Positions 23,496-30,382 of a stretch of 32,449 bases of DNA are shown in pieces (the stretch's first letter is position 1; each line of letters begins with the position of its first letter). The translations under genes and the position numbers were made by a program. The DNA is from a virus: the IMG/VR virus record IMGVR_UViG_3300025771_000106, positions 1-32,449 of that record. One strand, written 5' to 3'. The notes beneath the pieces were generated by a model. The model was not told where the DNA came from, did no database searches, and saw only the letters and a list, made by a program, of their open reading frames with translations.

Positions 23496-24175
23496 TGAAT
23501 GGACTCGACAAGCAAACGTTTGAATCTGACTTCTACGTCTATCGCTTAAGCTGTGAAGAACACGGTGTTTATTATATCGGCTCTCACTTTTGCACTGGTC
23601 GCTCTTCCAGCTGCTCTGCTAAGAGGTGTAATTATCTCCATAAGTCACATGGTGCAAGGAAGCTTGAAAGGCTCTATCCTGACAGTGAATGGACACACGA
23701 GATTATTAGCTGGGCTGAATCTAGAGAGGAACTGGCTGCACAAGAGGTGAGCTTTCTTCAGTCTCATGTTGGACGCGATGGCTGCTTAAATGAGACTGTG
23801 GCTTCTCCAACTCGAACGCCAACTTATACACAAGAATCTCTAGAGGCATTAAGGAGAGCGGCAAGGAGAAAGACCATAACGCTCAAGCTCCCAAGCGGCG
23901 AGCTTCAGGAGTTTAAGCGTCACGAGATATCATCAGCGATTCTTAGAGGTTATACTTTTAAAAACGTTAATATAAGCCTTGTGAATCACGAAAGACGCCA
24001 ATTTGGGAGATTCTCATCAGTGACTGCCCGTAGGATTTGGAAACACTTAGAAGAGCAAGGCTGGGAGTTTGGGTACTGTGGGGAATATGAGAGCCTTAAT
24101 GCTAGGCAGCTCTTAGATAGCTTAGATTTAATTGAAGAGGTTGTAAGCCTTGTCACCTACAGAAAAAAAAGATGA
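23495..24175 (+). CDS. GIY-YIG family endonuclease, probably homing
   Basis: ATG 23495 shares a base with the loader stop (TAATG) and is preferred to a GTG at 23483. The 226-residue product starts with FYVYRLSCEEHGVYYIGSH, a GIY-YIG signature, followed by a cysteine-containing loop (FCTGRSSSC..KRC), a catalytic-type Glu in SREELAAQEVSFLQ and Asn in GCLNE. A C-terminal region (about 125-226) looks like a DNA-binding extension. Codon use is more AT-rich than the replication genes around it. Freestanding GIY-YIG enzymes are common mobile genes in phages. The intergenic DNA after it is structured (24176-24368). Confidence 0.68.
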   Translation: MNGLDKQTFESDFYVYRLSCEEHGVYYIGSHFCTGRSSSCSAKRCNYLHKSHGARKLERLYPDSEWTHEIISWAESREELAAQEVSFLQSHVGRDGCLNETVASPTRTPTYTQESLEALRRAARRKTITLKLPSGELQEFKRHEISSAILRGYTFKNVNISLVNHERRQFGRFSSVTARRIWKHLEEQGWEFGYCGEYESLNARQLLDSLDLIEEVVSLVTYRKKR

Positions 24176-24368
24176 CAGGCAGCTGAGCTTATGCTCTATT
24201 GATTGCTCGCCTTCTCGCTCCCTAGACTCAAGTCTCTTAATTGGCGTTCTCTTGATCCTGACAACCGAGAGTGAGAAGGCGTAGCTTCATGGTGAAGTGA
24301 TTGGTAGTGGCTCCCTAATGGTTTCGACATCTCCAAGGCAGGGGGCCGGTGCCTCTTATTTTTATTTG
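24176..24368 (+). ncRNA. structured non-coding stretch, possible small RNA
   Basis: No credible ORF lies in these 193 bases between two converging genes. It can form a long stem (CGCCTTCTCGCTC at 24208-24220 with GAGTGAGAAGGCG at 24269-24281, 12 of 13 paired, extendable by GCT/AGC past a one-base bulge) enclosing a small hairpin AGACT-CA-AGTCT (24224-24235). A third hairpin CTTCA-TGG-TGAAG (about 24285-24297) and a GGCTCCCT/AGGGGGCC stem (24309-24316, 24340-24347) follow, and the terminator at 24336-24367 closes it. No promoter, tRNA fold or known ncRNA family was found, so it may be just a 3' untranslated region. Confidence 0.35.
24336..24367 (+). terminator. rho-independent terminator
   Basis: AGGCA (24336-24340) pairs with TGCCT (24350-24354) around a G/C-rich loop, followed by CTTATTTTTATTT. 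It would end the rightward replication transcript before the converging minus-strand gene at 24369. Confidence 0.6.
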
Positions 24369-24641
24369 TCATTTTGGAGCGTGGTAGACCTTAGCGCTCG
24401 TGATTCGTCCAGTGATTGACGCTCGATAATGGATGAGCATTGAGCCAGAGTGAATCGTGAAGATCGAGCGCTCAAAGCTATAGGATTTGTAACAAGGCTC
24501 AACGTCAACTGATCCAGTGACGCTCACTCTAAGTTGTCCGAATCCTTCAACAAAGTCAGAGGTCATCAGTGTGACCTCATGGTTAGGGTGTACAAGCTCC
24601 AGCTCAATCGGGACCTCATGAGCAGTGAATAGCACATTCAT
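24369..24641 (-). CDS. small hypothetical protein
   Basis: The 90-residue product starts at 24641 behind AAGGAG five bases upstream, one of the best ribosome sites in the window. It is beta-rich (VPIELELVHPNHEVTLMT; LRVSVTGSVDVE) with no membrane segment and no recognised family. It is divergent from the RHH/SSB operon and shares the palindromic control region at 24662-24679, and it converges on the GIY-YIG gene's 3' region. The isolated orientation suggests separate regulation. Confidence 0.55.
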   Translation of the reverse strand: MNVLFTAHEVPIELELVHPNHEVTLMTSDFVEGFGQLRVSVTGSVDVEPCYKSYSFERSIFTIHSGSMLIHYRASITGRITSAKVYHAPK

Positions 24642-24650
24642 ATTAGCTCC

Positions 24651-24686
24651 TTGCGTTTATCGTTATACATATGTATAACACTTAGC
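24651..24686 (+). promoter_or_regulatory. promoter with 18-bp perfect palindrome over the -10
   Basis: GTTATACATATGTATAAC at 24662-24679 is a perfect 18-base palindrome. On the plus strand its right half supplies a good -10 (TATAAC, 24674-24679), 17 bases after TTGCGT (24651-24656). By symmetry its left half offers TATAAC on the minus strand toward the gene starting at 24641. A dimeric regulator on the palindrome, perhaps the RHH protein encoded at 24783, would block both. Confidence 0.55.
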
Positions 24687-24720
24687 GTTGAAGAGGTTAA
24701 CATAAGTGTTGGCCGAGATT

Positions 24721-24773
24721 GGCGGGGAGACGGTTTGTTAATGGGGTGCTGTCTCCTCGCCTTTTCTTTTCTT
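24721..24773 (+). terminator. strong terminator/attenuator upstream of the RHH-SSB operon
   Basis: GGCGGGGAGAC (24721-24731) pairs with GTCTCCTCGCC (24751-24761), 10 of 11, followed by TTTTCTTTTCTT. It lies between the promoter near 24680 and the ATG at 24783, whose GGAGG ribosome site follows it immediately. A shorter upstream hairpin (AACACTT 24677-24683 with AAGTGTT 24704-24710) adds structure. The leader may be an attenuator or antitermination target, or a stable RNA of about 80-90 bases. Confidence 0.68.
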
Positions 24774-24782
24774 GGAGGTCAC

Positions 24783-24980
24783 ATGAGTGAGAAGAGCCAG
24801 ATGATAGCCTTGAGAGTGACGCCCAGTGAGCACAGCTTTGTGGCCTCTGAGGCTAAGAAATTCGGCTGCACAAGCTCAGCGCTCATCAGGGCTTTGATCA
24901 AGATCCACTTCGACTCCCGAAAGAATCAAGGCGATTTGGCTCAACGTGTTGAGCGACACTTGGAGACACCACATGATTAA
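24783..24980 (+). CDS. ribbon-helix-helix (CopG/Arc-like) DNA-binding protein
   Basis: ATG 24783 is placed behind TTGGAGG; an upstream in-frame reading runs through the promoter and terminator and is rejected. The 65-residue product has an N-terminal strand MIALRVTPSEH and two helices (FVASEAKKFGCTSSALIRALIKIHF), the usual RHH layout. RHH proteins bind palindromic operators as dimers, so the perfect palindrome at 24662-24679 is a natural target, giving autoregulation. It overlaps the SSB start by eight bases. Confidence 0.6.
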   Translation: MSEKSQMIALRVTPSEHSFVASEAKKFGCTSSALIRALIKIHFDSRKNQGDLAQRVERHLETPHD

Positions 24981-25347
24981 CAAGATTACCCTCATTGGGA
25001 ATCTGGGCAAAGATGCCGAGATGAGACAGACGACCGGCGGCGCTTCATATTGCGCTTTCTCTGTGGCCACCTCAGAGCGGCGCAAGCAAGGAGAGGAATG
25101 GGTTGAGGAGACCGAGTGGCACACGGTTAAGGTCTGGGGTATTTCAGCGCCTCGAGCTGCTGAGCTGAAGAAAGGCAACAAGGTATATATCGAGGGCAAG
25201 CTGAAGTCATATGAGGTCAATGGTCAACGACGTTGGGAAGTTGTCGCTCACAACTGGAAGAGCCTGATGACCAAGAGTGACCACCTCTTACCTCCTGACC
25301 CACCACACCAGACCACATGGAACGCTGTACCCGGGGGATGGTCATGA
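24973..25347 (+). CDS. ssb: single-stranded DNA-binding protein
   Basis: Start at ATG 24973 (MINKITLIGNLGKDAE) matches the canonical SSB N-terminus; nine extra upstream codons are rejected. The 124-residue product has the OB-fold landmarks: LIGNLGKDAE, FSVATSE, EETEWHTVKVWG and GNKVYIEGKLKSYEV. It coats single-stranded DNA during replication and recombination. It is shorter than E. coli SSB (178 residues), and its C-terminus is Pro/Trp-rich and ends PGGWS, lacking the acidic DDDIPF-type tip through which SSB recruits partners. Confidence 0.9.
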   Translation: MINKITLIGNLGKDAEMRQTTGGASYCAFSVATSERRKQGEEWVEETEWHTVKVWGISAPRAAELKKGNKVYIEGKLKSYEVNGQRRWEVVAHNWKSLMTKSDHLLPPDPPHQTTWNAVPGGWS

Positions 25348-25538
25348 GTGACCGTTATGAGCGTGATGTGATGACACGCCTTGAAGAGCTCATCGTGCTC
25401 GATGCCAGAGAACACGGTAATGAGTTGAGCGCTCAGAGCGTTGAGTTACTCGAGAGAATCAGAGCGGTCCTCAATGCTGAGGAGGCTTTATATCAACAAA
25501 AAACAAGCGAGAAAGAGACAACAAGTGGGCGAGCTTAA
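25344..25538 (+). CDS. small charged helical protein
   Basis: Start at ATG 25344 in an ATGA overlap with the SSB stop. The 64-residue product is a helical, acidic protein (RDVMTRLEELIVLDAREHG...; SVELLERIRAVLNAEEAL) with no recognised family. Its end overlaps the start of the next gene. Confidence 0.5.
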   Translation: MSDRYERDVMTRLEELIVLDAREHGNELSAQSVELLERIRAVLNAEEALYQQKTSEKETTSGRA

Positions 25539-26319
25539 TTCCGTTACTTCCCTTAGCTTCATTTGGCGAGGTGTCAAACTAGAGAAGCCTTATCGTTCAA
25601 TCATAGAGACTATGAAGCGCGCAGATTCTAGGCAGAGGTGTGAGGCGAGGCTTATGGCTAGGATTATAGATATATTTGAAGAGGAGAGCCCAGATAGGGC
25701 AAGGGTCGCTCAGGTGTATGAAGAAAGTGTTACTGAGCACTTGCTGCCTGAAGTCTATCTCTGTTTAGAGGAGTTAGCGATTGCATTCCATGAAGAATAT
25801 ATAAGGTTTATCAGGGAGCTTGAAGACAACTATAAGGAAAGTGGAAAGCCCATAAGACTTAATACAGCCGAAGGCTTAGAGTTAAGCAGAATGGACAAAT
25901 GTTTAACTGTTGACCCTGACTCTCGCTATCCAGTGATTCTGACAAAGGGCGATGTTGGTGTCTGTCATTATGGCGGCATGTTTAAGAAAATTGCAGACGC
26001 TATAGAGATATTGTATGTGTACACAACCCGAGGCTGTGAATATATAGAGTGGGACTCGGTCCCCATAATCGTTGAATATATTGTTAACAAGATTGGCCGT
26101 GTGGGACGGGGAAGGTTACACCGCGACTTCCTAAGTGGCGACTATCTCCACCATATAGGAGAACCTAAGTCTCACTGGGTTGCGAGGTCGTTGGGCGATG
26201 AGGATTTTTATTCAGTTCCTCCTGTATTGAGAGCTCTATATAAAGACAATAAGACACACAATGTGCGCGCACGCGCACGCGCACGCGTGAAGCAAGATGC
26301 CTCCACCAGTCAAGGCTGA
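25525..26319 (+). CDS. AT-rich ORFan between SSB and terminase
   Basis: Start tentatively GTG 25525, overlapping the previous gene by 14 bases; the ribosome site is weak, and an ATG near residue 30 of this frame is an alternative. The product (264 residues) has helical segments (EVYLCLEELAIAFHEEYIRFIRELE) and the charged tail RARARARVKQ encoded by a GC-alternating tract. It uses ATA, TTA and AGA codons more than its neighbours, suggesting later acquisition. No family recognised. It overlaps the small terminase start by 23 bases. Confidence 0.5.
   Translation: MGELNSVTSLSFIWRGVKLEKPYRSIIETMKRADSRQRCEARLMARIIDIFEEESPDRARVAQVYEESVTEHLLPEVYLCLEELAIAFHEEYIRFIRELEDNYKESGKPIRLNTAEGLELSRMDKCLTVDPDSRYPVILTKGDVGVCHYGGMFKKIADAIEILYVYTTRGCEYIEWDSVPIIVEYIVNKIGRVGRGRLHRDFLSGDYLHHIGEPKSHWVARSLGDEDFYSVPPVLRALYKDNKTHNVRARARARVKQDASTSQG
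26261..26289. repeat. 29-bp alternating purine-pyrimidine tract (GCGCAC repeats)
   Basis: Bases 26261-26289 alternate purine and pyrimidine without a break and contain three and a half GCGCAC hexamers (26267-26287). Such GC-rich alternation can adopt left-handed Z-DNA under negative supercoiling. It encodes Arg-Ala repeats at the end of the ORFan and lies just upstream of the small terminase ATG at 26297. Confidence 0.75.
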
Positions 26320-26698
26320 AAAGAAAGAGGAGCTTCTCAGCAACCTCAGAGAAGGCATGTCAATTGATGCCGCTTGTGCAATGTCAGGAATTCACAGGTC
26401 AACCTTTTACCGCTGGCGCAAAGAAGACCCAGAGTGGTTGGAGCTGAGTGACCACGCGATGAACTTAGCAGAGCCTGTTTTACTTCATAAGCTCAAGAAA
26501 GCGGCTGAGCAAGACTGGAGAGCATACGCTTGGATTCTTGAGCGGAGATGGCCTAGACGATGGGGACCGCGTCAAGAGATCGAGCTTAATCACAACCAAG
26601 TGAATGACGGAGGCGCGGCTATGGTCGCAGCCATGATCCTCCAGACTGACGAGCGGACTAAACAATTAGAAAAGGAAAGTGATGATGAAGACGCATGA
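26297..26698 (+). CDS. terminase small subunit
   Basis: The 133-residue product has an N-terminal helix-turn-helix (about residues 20-41: GMSIDAACAMSGIHRSTFYRW), then a helical core with RRWPRRWGPRQEIEL, a motif seen in small terminases and related transposon/phage HTH proteins. TerS recognises the packaging site and stimulates the large subunit, whose gene follows three genes later. The gene overlaps the ORFan upstream and the short gene downstream. Confidence 0.72.
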   Translation: MPPPVKAEKKEELLSNLREGMSIDAACAMSGIHRSTFYRWRKEDPEWLELSDHAMNLAEPVLLHKLKKAAEQDWRAYAWILERRWPRRWGPRQEIELNHNQVNDGGAAMVAAMILQTDERTKQLEKESDDEDA

Positions 26699-26885
26699 CA
26701 CGACCAAGATCAACGCGGCTCCTGTTCTCGCTCGATGGGCGTTTCAAGACAGGAACCTTGTGAGGCTGCTGAAGCTTCGAGCTGACAAGGGCGGCGCTGG
26801 CTCTGAGCTCGCCGCTGAGCTTCACGACATTTACAAAAAGCGACTGGATGAGCTCGAGGTGATGATAAGTAAGGGGGCAAGATGA
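26682..26885 (+). CDS. short hypothetical protein between the terminase genes
   Basis: ATG 26682 (or 26685) follows AAAGGAAAG. The 67-residue product is helical with an Arg/Leu-rich middle (RNLVRLLKLRADKGG) and a coiled C-terminal part (LHDIYKKRLDELEVMI). It is coupled to the next gene by ATGA. No family recognised; its packaging context suggests an accessory role. Confidence 0.5.
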   Translation: MMKTHDTTKINAAPVLARWAFQDRNLVRLLKLRADKGGAGSELAAELHDIYKKRLDELEVMISKGAR

Positions 26886-27145
26886 TGGTTCAAATTTGCC
26901 TAATGAGAGAGTGGTCAATGCTTCACCACCTATTCAGCGCCACCTATGAGATCGAGGGCGATTGGGTCAAGGTGGCTGAGGAGAGCCAAGATCATGGTTG
27001 GCAGCGCTCAACCGTAGACATCATTAACGCTGAAGTTGGGGCAGTGGTTCACAAGCACACCACTGATAAGGATGGGCGTAAAGGTACTACAATATGGCGC
27101 GTAACTGAGGAAGGCCTTAAGCTATGGGAGAACCAAGAGAGTTAA
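26882..27145 (+). CDS. small putative winged-helix protein between the terminase genes
   Basis: The 87-residue product starts in an ATGA overlap (a second ATG at 26885 is possible). Its pattern, MLHHLFSAT ... VKVAEESQDHGWQRSTVDIINAE and then GTTIWRVTEEGLKLWE, looks like a winged helix with a hydrophobic wing strand. This is a fold-level guess without a family name. It overlaps the large terminase start by 22 bases. Confidence 0.5.
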   Translation: MMVQICLMREWSMLHHLFSATYEIEGDWVKVAEESQDHGWQRSTVDIINAEVGAVVHKHTTDKDGRKGTTIWRVTEEGLKLWENQES

Positions 27146-28509
27146 GCCTTAACCCACTCCAGCAAGACCTCATCGCGAGGATTAGAAGACAAGATAGGAT
27201 TATCGCGGCTCGATGTGGTTGGGGTGCTGGCAAAACCTCAGCGCTAGTATTCAGCATCCTCTTTATTGCAAAGTGGCGCGCTGGGAGCTCCTCGCTCTTG
27301 GTCACTGACACCAATCCCAGATATAACTCGGTGTTAATGCCTGAAATGGAGAAGTGGCTTGGTCCATTGGGCTGGACCTATAACCACTCTCTGAGGCAGT
27401 GGCTAGACCCCACCACAGGCTCGACGGTGTGGTGCCGCTCCTACTTTCGACCCGGCACAAGGGACGCAACACACAACCCGCTTGAGGGTCTTAACATCAC
27501 CTCTGGGTGCTGCCTCATTGATGAGTGTCAGACGCTCACTGCTGAGGTAGCGCATAAAGCGCTTGGGCGTCTGCGCTCAGGTCCATCGCCCATCATGATC
27601 CTTGTGGGCCTTCCTGTGGCTGATGCTTGGTGGTGTGCTATGGCTGAGGGCGCTGGCCTCTCCCCTTTGCTCTACACCTCATACGTCAACAAGGCCCATC
27701 TCTCTGACGAGTGGTTTGAGGCTACAGAGCTGCTCCCTAAAGAAGAGCGTGAAGCTATGGTGATGAACAAGCCACGACCTCCCAGCGGCTTGGTCTATTC
27801 AGAGTTTGACGCTGAGACGATGGTGATTGATGATTGGTCATACTCGCCAGAGATGAGCGCGAGGATAGCCATTGACTGGGGATTCCGGAAACCATCAGTG
27901 CTCATCCTCGCTCATGATGAGCGGCTAAACGCTGACGTGATCTGCGCTGAGCTGAACCCCAATGAGGTCACCATTGAGCAGCTCGCCTTACTGATCCTCG
28001 CTATTGCTTGGCCTCGCTCGATTCAGGAGCTGGCGCCAGCTCCTCGCATATGGCTTGATGAGGGTTGCGCCGACAAAGCCGGCAAAGCTCGCAATGATCA
28101 AACAGGGGCTTCAGCCTTTCGAGCAATGCGAGCAGCCCCACCCAAAGGTTTAGGGATACCGCTGAGGTCAACCACTGATCCAATCAGGACCGATATTCTC
28201 AACGGGGTGCAGAAGCTCAAGCGAGCATTCACGCGGCGTCAGTATCTCATCACTCGTGAAGTCTGGGACGCTGGCGAGCGAGTACCCGGCAACTCAATCA
28301 GGAAGGCGCTGCTCTCTTATCAGTGGGAGCGAACCAAGGAACAGCCGAAGAAGGATGGGCGTGAAGACCCACTAGACGCGCTCAGATATGACTGTATTAT
28401 GTGGCGTTGGGCTGATGACTCCACCGTTGACCGGCGCAACTACCAACCAAGGGCAACGCCTCGATCTCGTAAGGTTCGAGTGGGAGGCTCAAAGGCGAGG
28501 AGCTTTTAA
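27124..28509 (+). CDS. terminase large subunit
   Basis: The 461-residue product has an ATPase domain with Walker A RCGWGAGKTSA (Lys37) and Walker B CCLIDECQT (Asp133, Glu134), followed by an RNase H-like nuclease domain beginning SARIAIDWGFRKPS (Asp251) and later WLDEGC and EDPLDALRYD. It powers DNA packaging and cuts the concatemer. Length and the two-domain order are typical. ThyX starts immediately after in a TAATG overlap. Confidence 0.88.
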   Translation: MGEPRELSLNPLQQDLIARIRRQDRIIAARCGWGAGKTSALVFSILFIAKWRAGSSSLLVTDTNPRYNSVLMPEMEKWLGPLGWTYNHSLRQWLDPTTGSTVWCRSYFRPGTRDATHNPLEGLNITSGCCLIDECQTLTAEVAHKALGRLRSGPSPIMILVGLPVADAWWCAMAEGAGLSPLLYTSYVNKAHLSDEWFEATELLPKEEREAMVMNKPRPPSGLVYSEFDAETMVIDDWSYSPEMSARIAIDWGFRKPSVLILAHDERLNADVICAELNPNEVTIEQLALLILAIAWPRSIQELAPAPRIWLDEGCADKAGKARNDQTGASAFRAMRAAPPKGLGIPLRSTTDPIRTDILNGVQKLKRAFTRRQYLITREVWDAGERVPGNSIRKALLSYQWERTKEQPKKDGREDPLDALRYDCIMWRWADDSTVDRRNYQPRATPRSRKVRVGGSKARSF

Positions 28510-29174
28510 TGAAAATCTATGATGATGATATTGGTGAGGTGATCCTCATTGACTCGATGGGAGAAGATGCAACGCCAGCTCACGCGGCTCGCGTTAGCTT
28601 CGCTCACCTCCACCAAGAGCGCTCTGAGGACGTGAGCGAAAAGGATGAGAAGCTGATCAGGTACTTAGCCACCAATGGTCACACATCTCCTTTTGAGCAT
28701 ATCAGCGCGAGCTTTGAGTTAACGGTTCCTCTCTTCGTTGCTCGCCAGATTATGAGGCATAGGACGTTCAGCTTCAATGAGGTTAGCCGCCGCTACACCT
28801 CCAAGGACATCAGCGTTTATCACCCCATCAGCATCAAGCAACAGGCTGTTGATAATCTCCAGTGCTCCTCTAACCTCGAGGTTCAAGAGTCGGTCTATTG
28901 TCAGAAGCTCATCGAGGGTGCAGCCTCCACAGCGCTGGCTATTTATCACGAATTGATTAAGCGCGGCGTAGCTCGTGAAACTGCTCGCTCAGTTTTGCCG
29001 GTGGCTACCTATACCTCCTTTTGGATGACCGGCAATCTTCACAACTTCATGAAGTTCATCAAGTTGAGGACTTCGCCACATGCTCAACTGGAGACACGCC
29101 TAGCGGCTGAAGCTATCCGAGTGCAGCTCCTCGAACGTTACCCGGTCAGCATGTCGGCGCTCACCAATGAATAA
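28509..29174 (+). CDS. thyX: flavin-dependent thymidylate synthase
   Basis: The 221-residue product carries the ThyX signature RHRTFSFNEVSRRY (residues 83-96), the family motif RHR-x-x-S-x-N-E-x-S-x-R-Y, plus the N-terminal TSPFEHISASFE and a C-terminal NLHNFMKFIKLR segment. ThyX makes dTMP from dUMP using FAD and NADPH, with methylene-tetrahydrofolate as the carbon donor. Coupled to TerL (TAATG) and to the dCMP deaminase (8-base overlap), it is set in a late-gene cluster. Confidence 0.93.
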   Translation: MKIYDDDIGEVILIDSMGEDATPAHAARVSFAHLHQERSEDVSEKDEKLIRYLATNGHTSPFEHISASFELTVPLFVARQIMRHRTFSFNEVSRRYTSKDISVYHPISIKQQAVDNLQCSSNLEVQESVYCQKLIEGAASTALAIYHELIKRGVARETARSVLPVATYTSFWMTGNLHNFMKFIKLRTSPHAQLETRLAAEAIRVQLLERYPVSMSALTNE

Positions 29175-29631
29175 ACACATCCTCTTGAGGCTTCAGCAGG
29201 CTGAGCTCTTAGGCCAGATGTCAACGTGTCCACGCGGTCAAGTCGGGGCTGTGATCTTCGAGCCCTTTAGCTGGGTGGTGGTTGCTGATGGTTATAATGG
29301 CCCTCCCAGAGGAGGCGGCGAGCTCTGCGGCGAGGATCACTGTAGGCGTAACCTCTTAGAGATAATCTCTGGCTCGATGACTGAAACGGGCTGCCATCAC
29401 GCAGAGGCCAACGCCATCGTCAACGCGGCGAGGCGAGGCGCGCCCACTCGAGGTGCTTGGCTTGCAGTTACAAGAGCGCCTTGTTTGAGTTGTGCTAAGA
29501 TCGTCCATCACGCTGGAATCAAGAGGGTCTTTGTTTTTGCTTCCGAGTCGGAACCAAACCTAAGCGGCGTGAGTTATTTAGAGCAACATCAAGTGAGCGT
29601 GGAGTATGTTGAACGAGTCAGAGCAATATAA
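29167..29631 (+). CDS. deoxycytidylate deaminase (dCMP deaminase)
   Basis: The 154-residue product shows the zinc deaminase motifs CHHAEANAIVNAA (His78, Glu80) and PCLSCAK (Cys106, Cys109), plus the N-terminal CPRGQVGAVI segment typical of phage dCMP deaminases. It converts dCMP to dUMP, the substrate of the neighbouring ThyX. The gene overlaps both neighbours. Riboflavin-type or ComE-type deaminases are less likely given the ThyX partner. Confidence 0.88.
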   Translation: MNKHILLRLQQAELLGQMSTCPRGQVGAVIFEPFSWVVVADGYNGPPRGGGELCGEDHCRRNLLEIISGSMTETGCHHAEANAIVNAARRGAPTRGAWLAVTRAPCLSCAKIVHHAGIKRVFVFASESEPNLSGVSYLEQHQVSVEYVERVRAI

Positions 29632-30382
29632 AGAGCGGTCGCTCACAATTGTGCTTTTAGACTTGGTCAACTCAACTGGCTTTGTTGAGGCCGCTGGCGC
29701 TCAACGTGCAGCGCGGTGGTTTCAGTATCACGACAGATTAGCGCGCTCTCTCCTCTATCGCTTCAGCGGCCGAGAGATCGACAGGTCAGACGGTTTCCTC
29801 TTCACGTTTGATCGAGTGTTTGACGCGCTCAACTTCGCGCTTTATTACCAACAAACGATTCCACAGAAGACCAGAATAAAAGCGAGGATTGGGATTCATT
29901 ACGGAAGCGTTGTTGAAGTTCATCAACATGAGCTTTTAGTTTTAGTGGGAGCCAAGCCCATCGAGGTGGAAGGCTTATCTAAAAATATTGCAGCGCGAAC
30001 TATGAGCCTCGCCCAACCTGACCAAATCCTGATGACCAAGCCAGCGTTCGAGCGAGTCAAGAACCGCTTCGACGTGATGACCCCGAAAGGTACGCGCTAC
30101 GCTTGTGTAGGGCTTTACCGATATCAAGGCGTCAAAGAAGCTCAGGTCGTGTATGCGGTGGGCTCTGACATCAAAGCGCTTCAGCCTCCACCATCAACCG
30201 CTAAGGTCAAGAGGTTGGGTGGACCCAGAAAGGTCAGGTCTCGAATGCGGCACAAATCATTTTTAGAGTGGGCTGAGTTTATCCTGCTCTTTTTATTTTG
30301 GTTAGCTCTGGGCTATTTGGTCGCTCACATGTGGCCATACATTAAATTTAAATTCTGGGAGTGGTGGAATGAACAACGATGA
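29606..30382 (+). CDS. membrane-anchored class III nucleotidyl cyclase
   Basis: The 258-residue product has a class III cyclase homology domain (about residues 12-185). Both metal-binding aspartates are present: Asp19 in TIVLLDLVNST and Asp62 in GREIDRSDGF. The transition-state pair is present too: Asn127 and Arg131 in GLSKNIAAR. The middle RIGIHYGSV strand is canonical. The IEVEGLSK segment puts Glu120 where adenylyl cyclases usually have Asp. GREIDRSDGF and GAKPIEVEGLSKNIAARTMSLA follow a proteobacterial cyclase subgroup. A Pro-rich linker leads to a basic stretch and one C-terminal membrane helix (about 223-244), so the catalytic domain faces the cytoplasm if the anchor is N-in. The nucleotide used (ATP, GTP, CTP or UTP) cannot be read with confidence. 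Confidence 0.85.
   Translation: MLNESEQYKERSLTIVLLDLVNSTGFVEAAGAQRAARWFQYHDRLARSLLYRFSGREIDRSDGFLFTFDRVFDALNFALYYQQTIPQKTRIKARIGIHYGSVVEVHQHELLVLVGAKPIEVEGLSKNIAARTMSLAQPDQILMTKPAFERVKNRFDVMTPKGTRYACVGLYRYQGVKEAQVVYAVGSDIKALQPPPSTAKVKRLGGPRKVRSRMRHKSFLEWAEFILLFLFWLALGYLVAHMWPYIKFKFWEWWNEQR

Noticed and set aside
24300-24350. Possible tRNA or tRNA-like end around GGTTTCGACA
   Set aside because: The T-loop-like string lacks a pairing T-arm and no acceptor stem can be formed with the flanks.
24176-24368. Group I intron beside the GIY-YIG gene
   Set aside because: No P7/core signature could be recognised, and neither flanking gene is interrupted.
24651-24782. N-terminal extension of the RHH gene
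   Set aside because: The upstream in-frame codons lie across the promoter palindrome and the terminator, and ATG 24783 has a strong GGAGG site.
26267-26287. Hexamer repeat as a phase-variation switch
   Set aside because: The unit is six bases, so copy changes would keep the reading frame and not switch the gene on or off.
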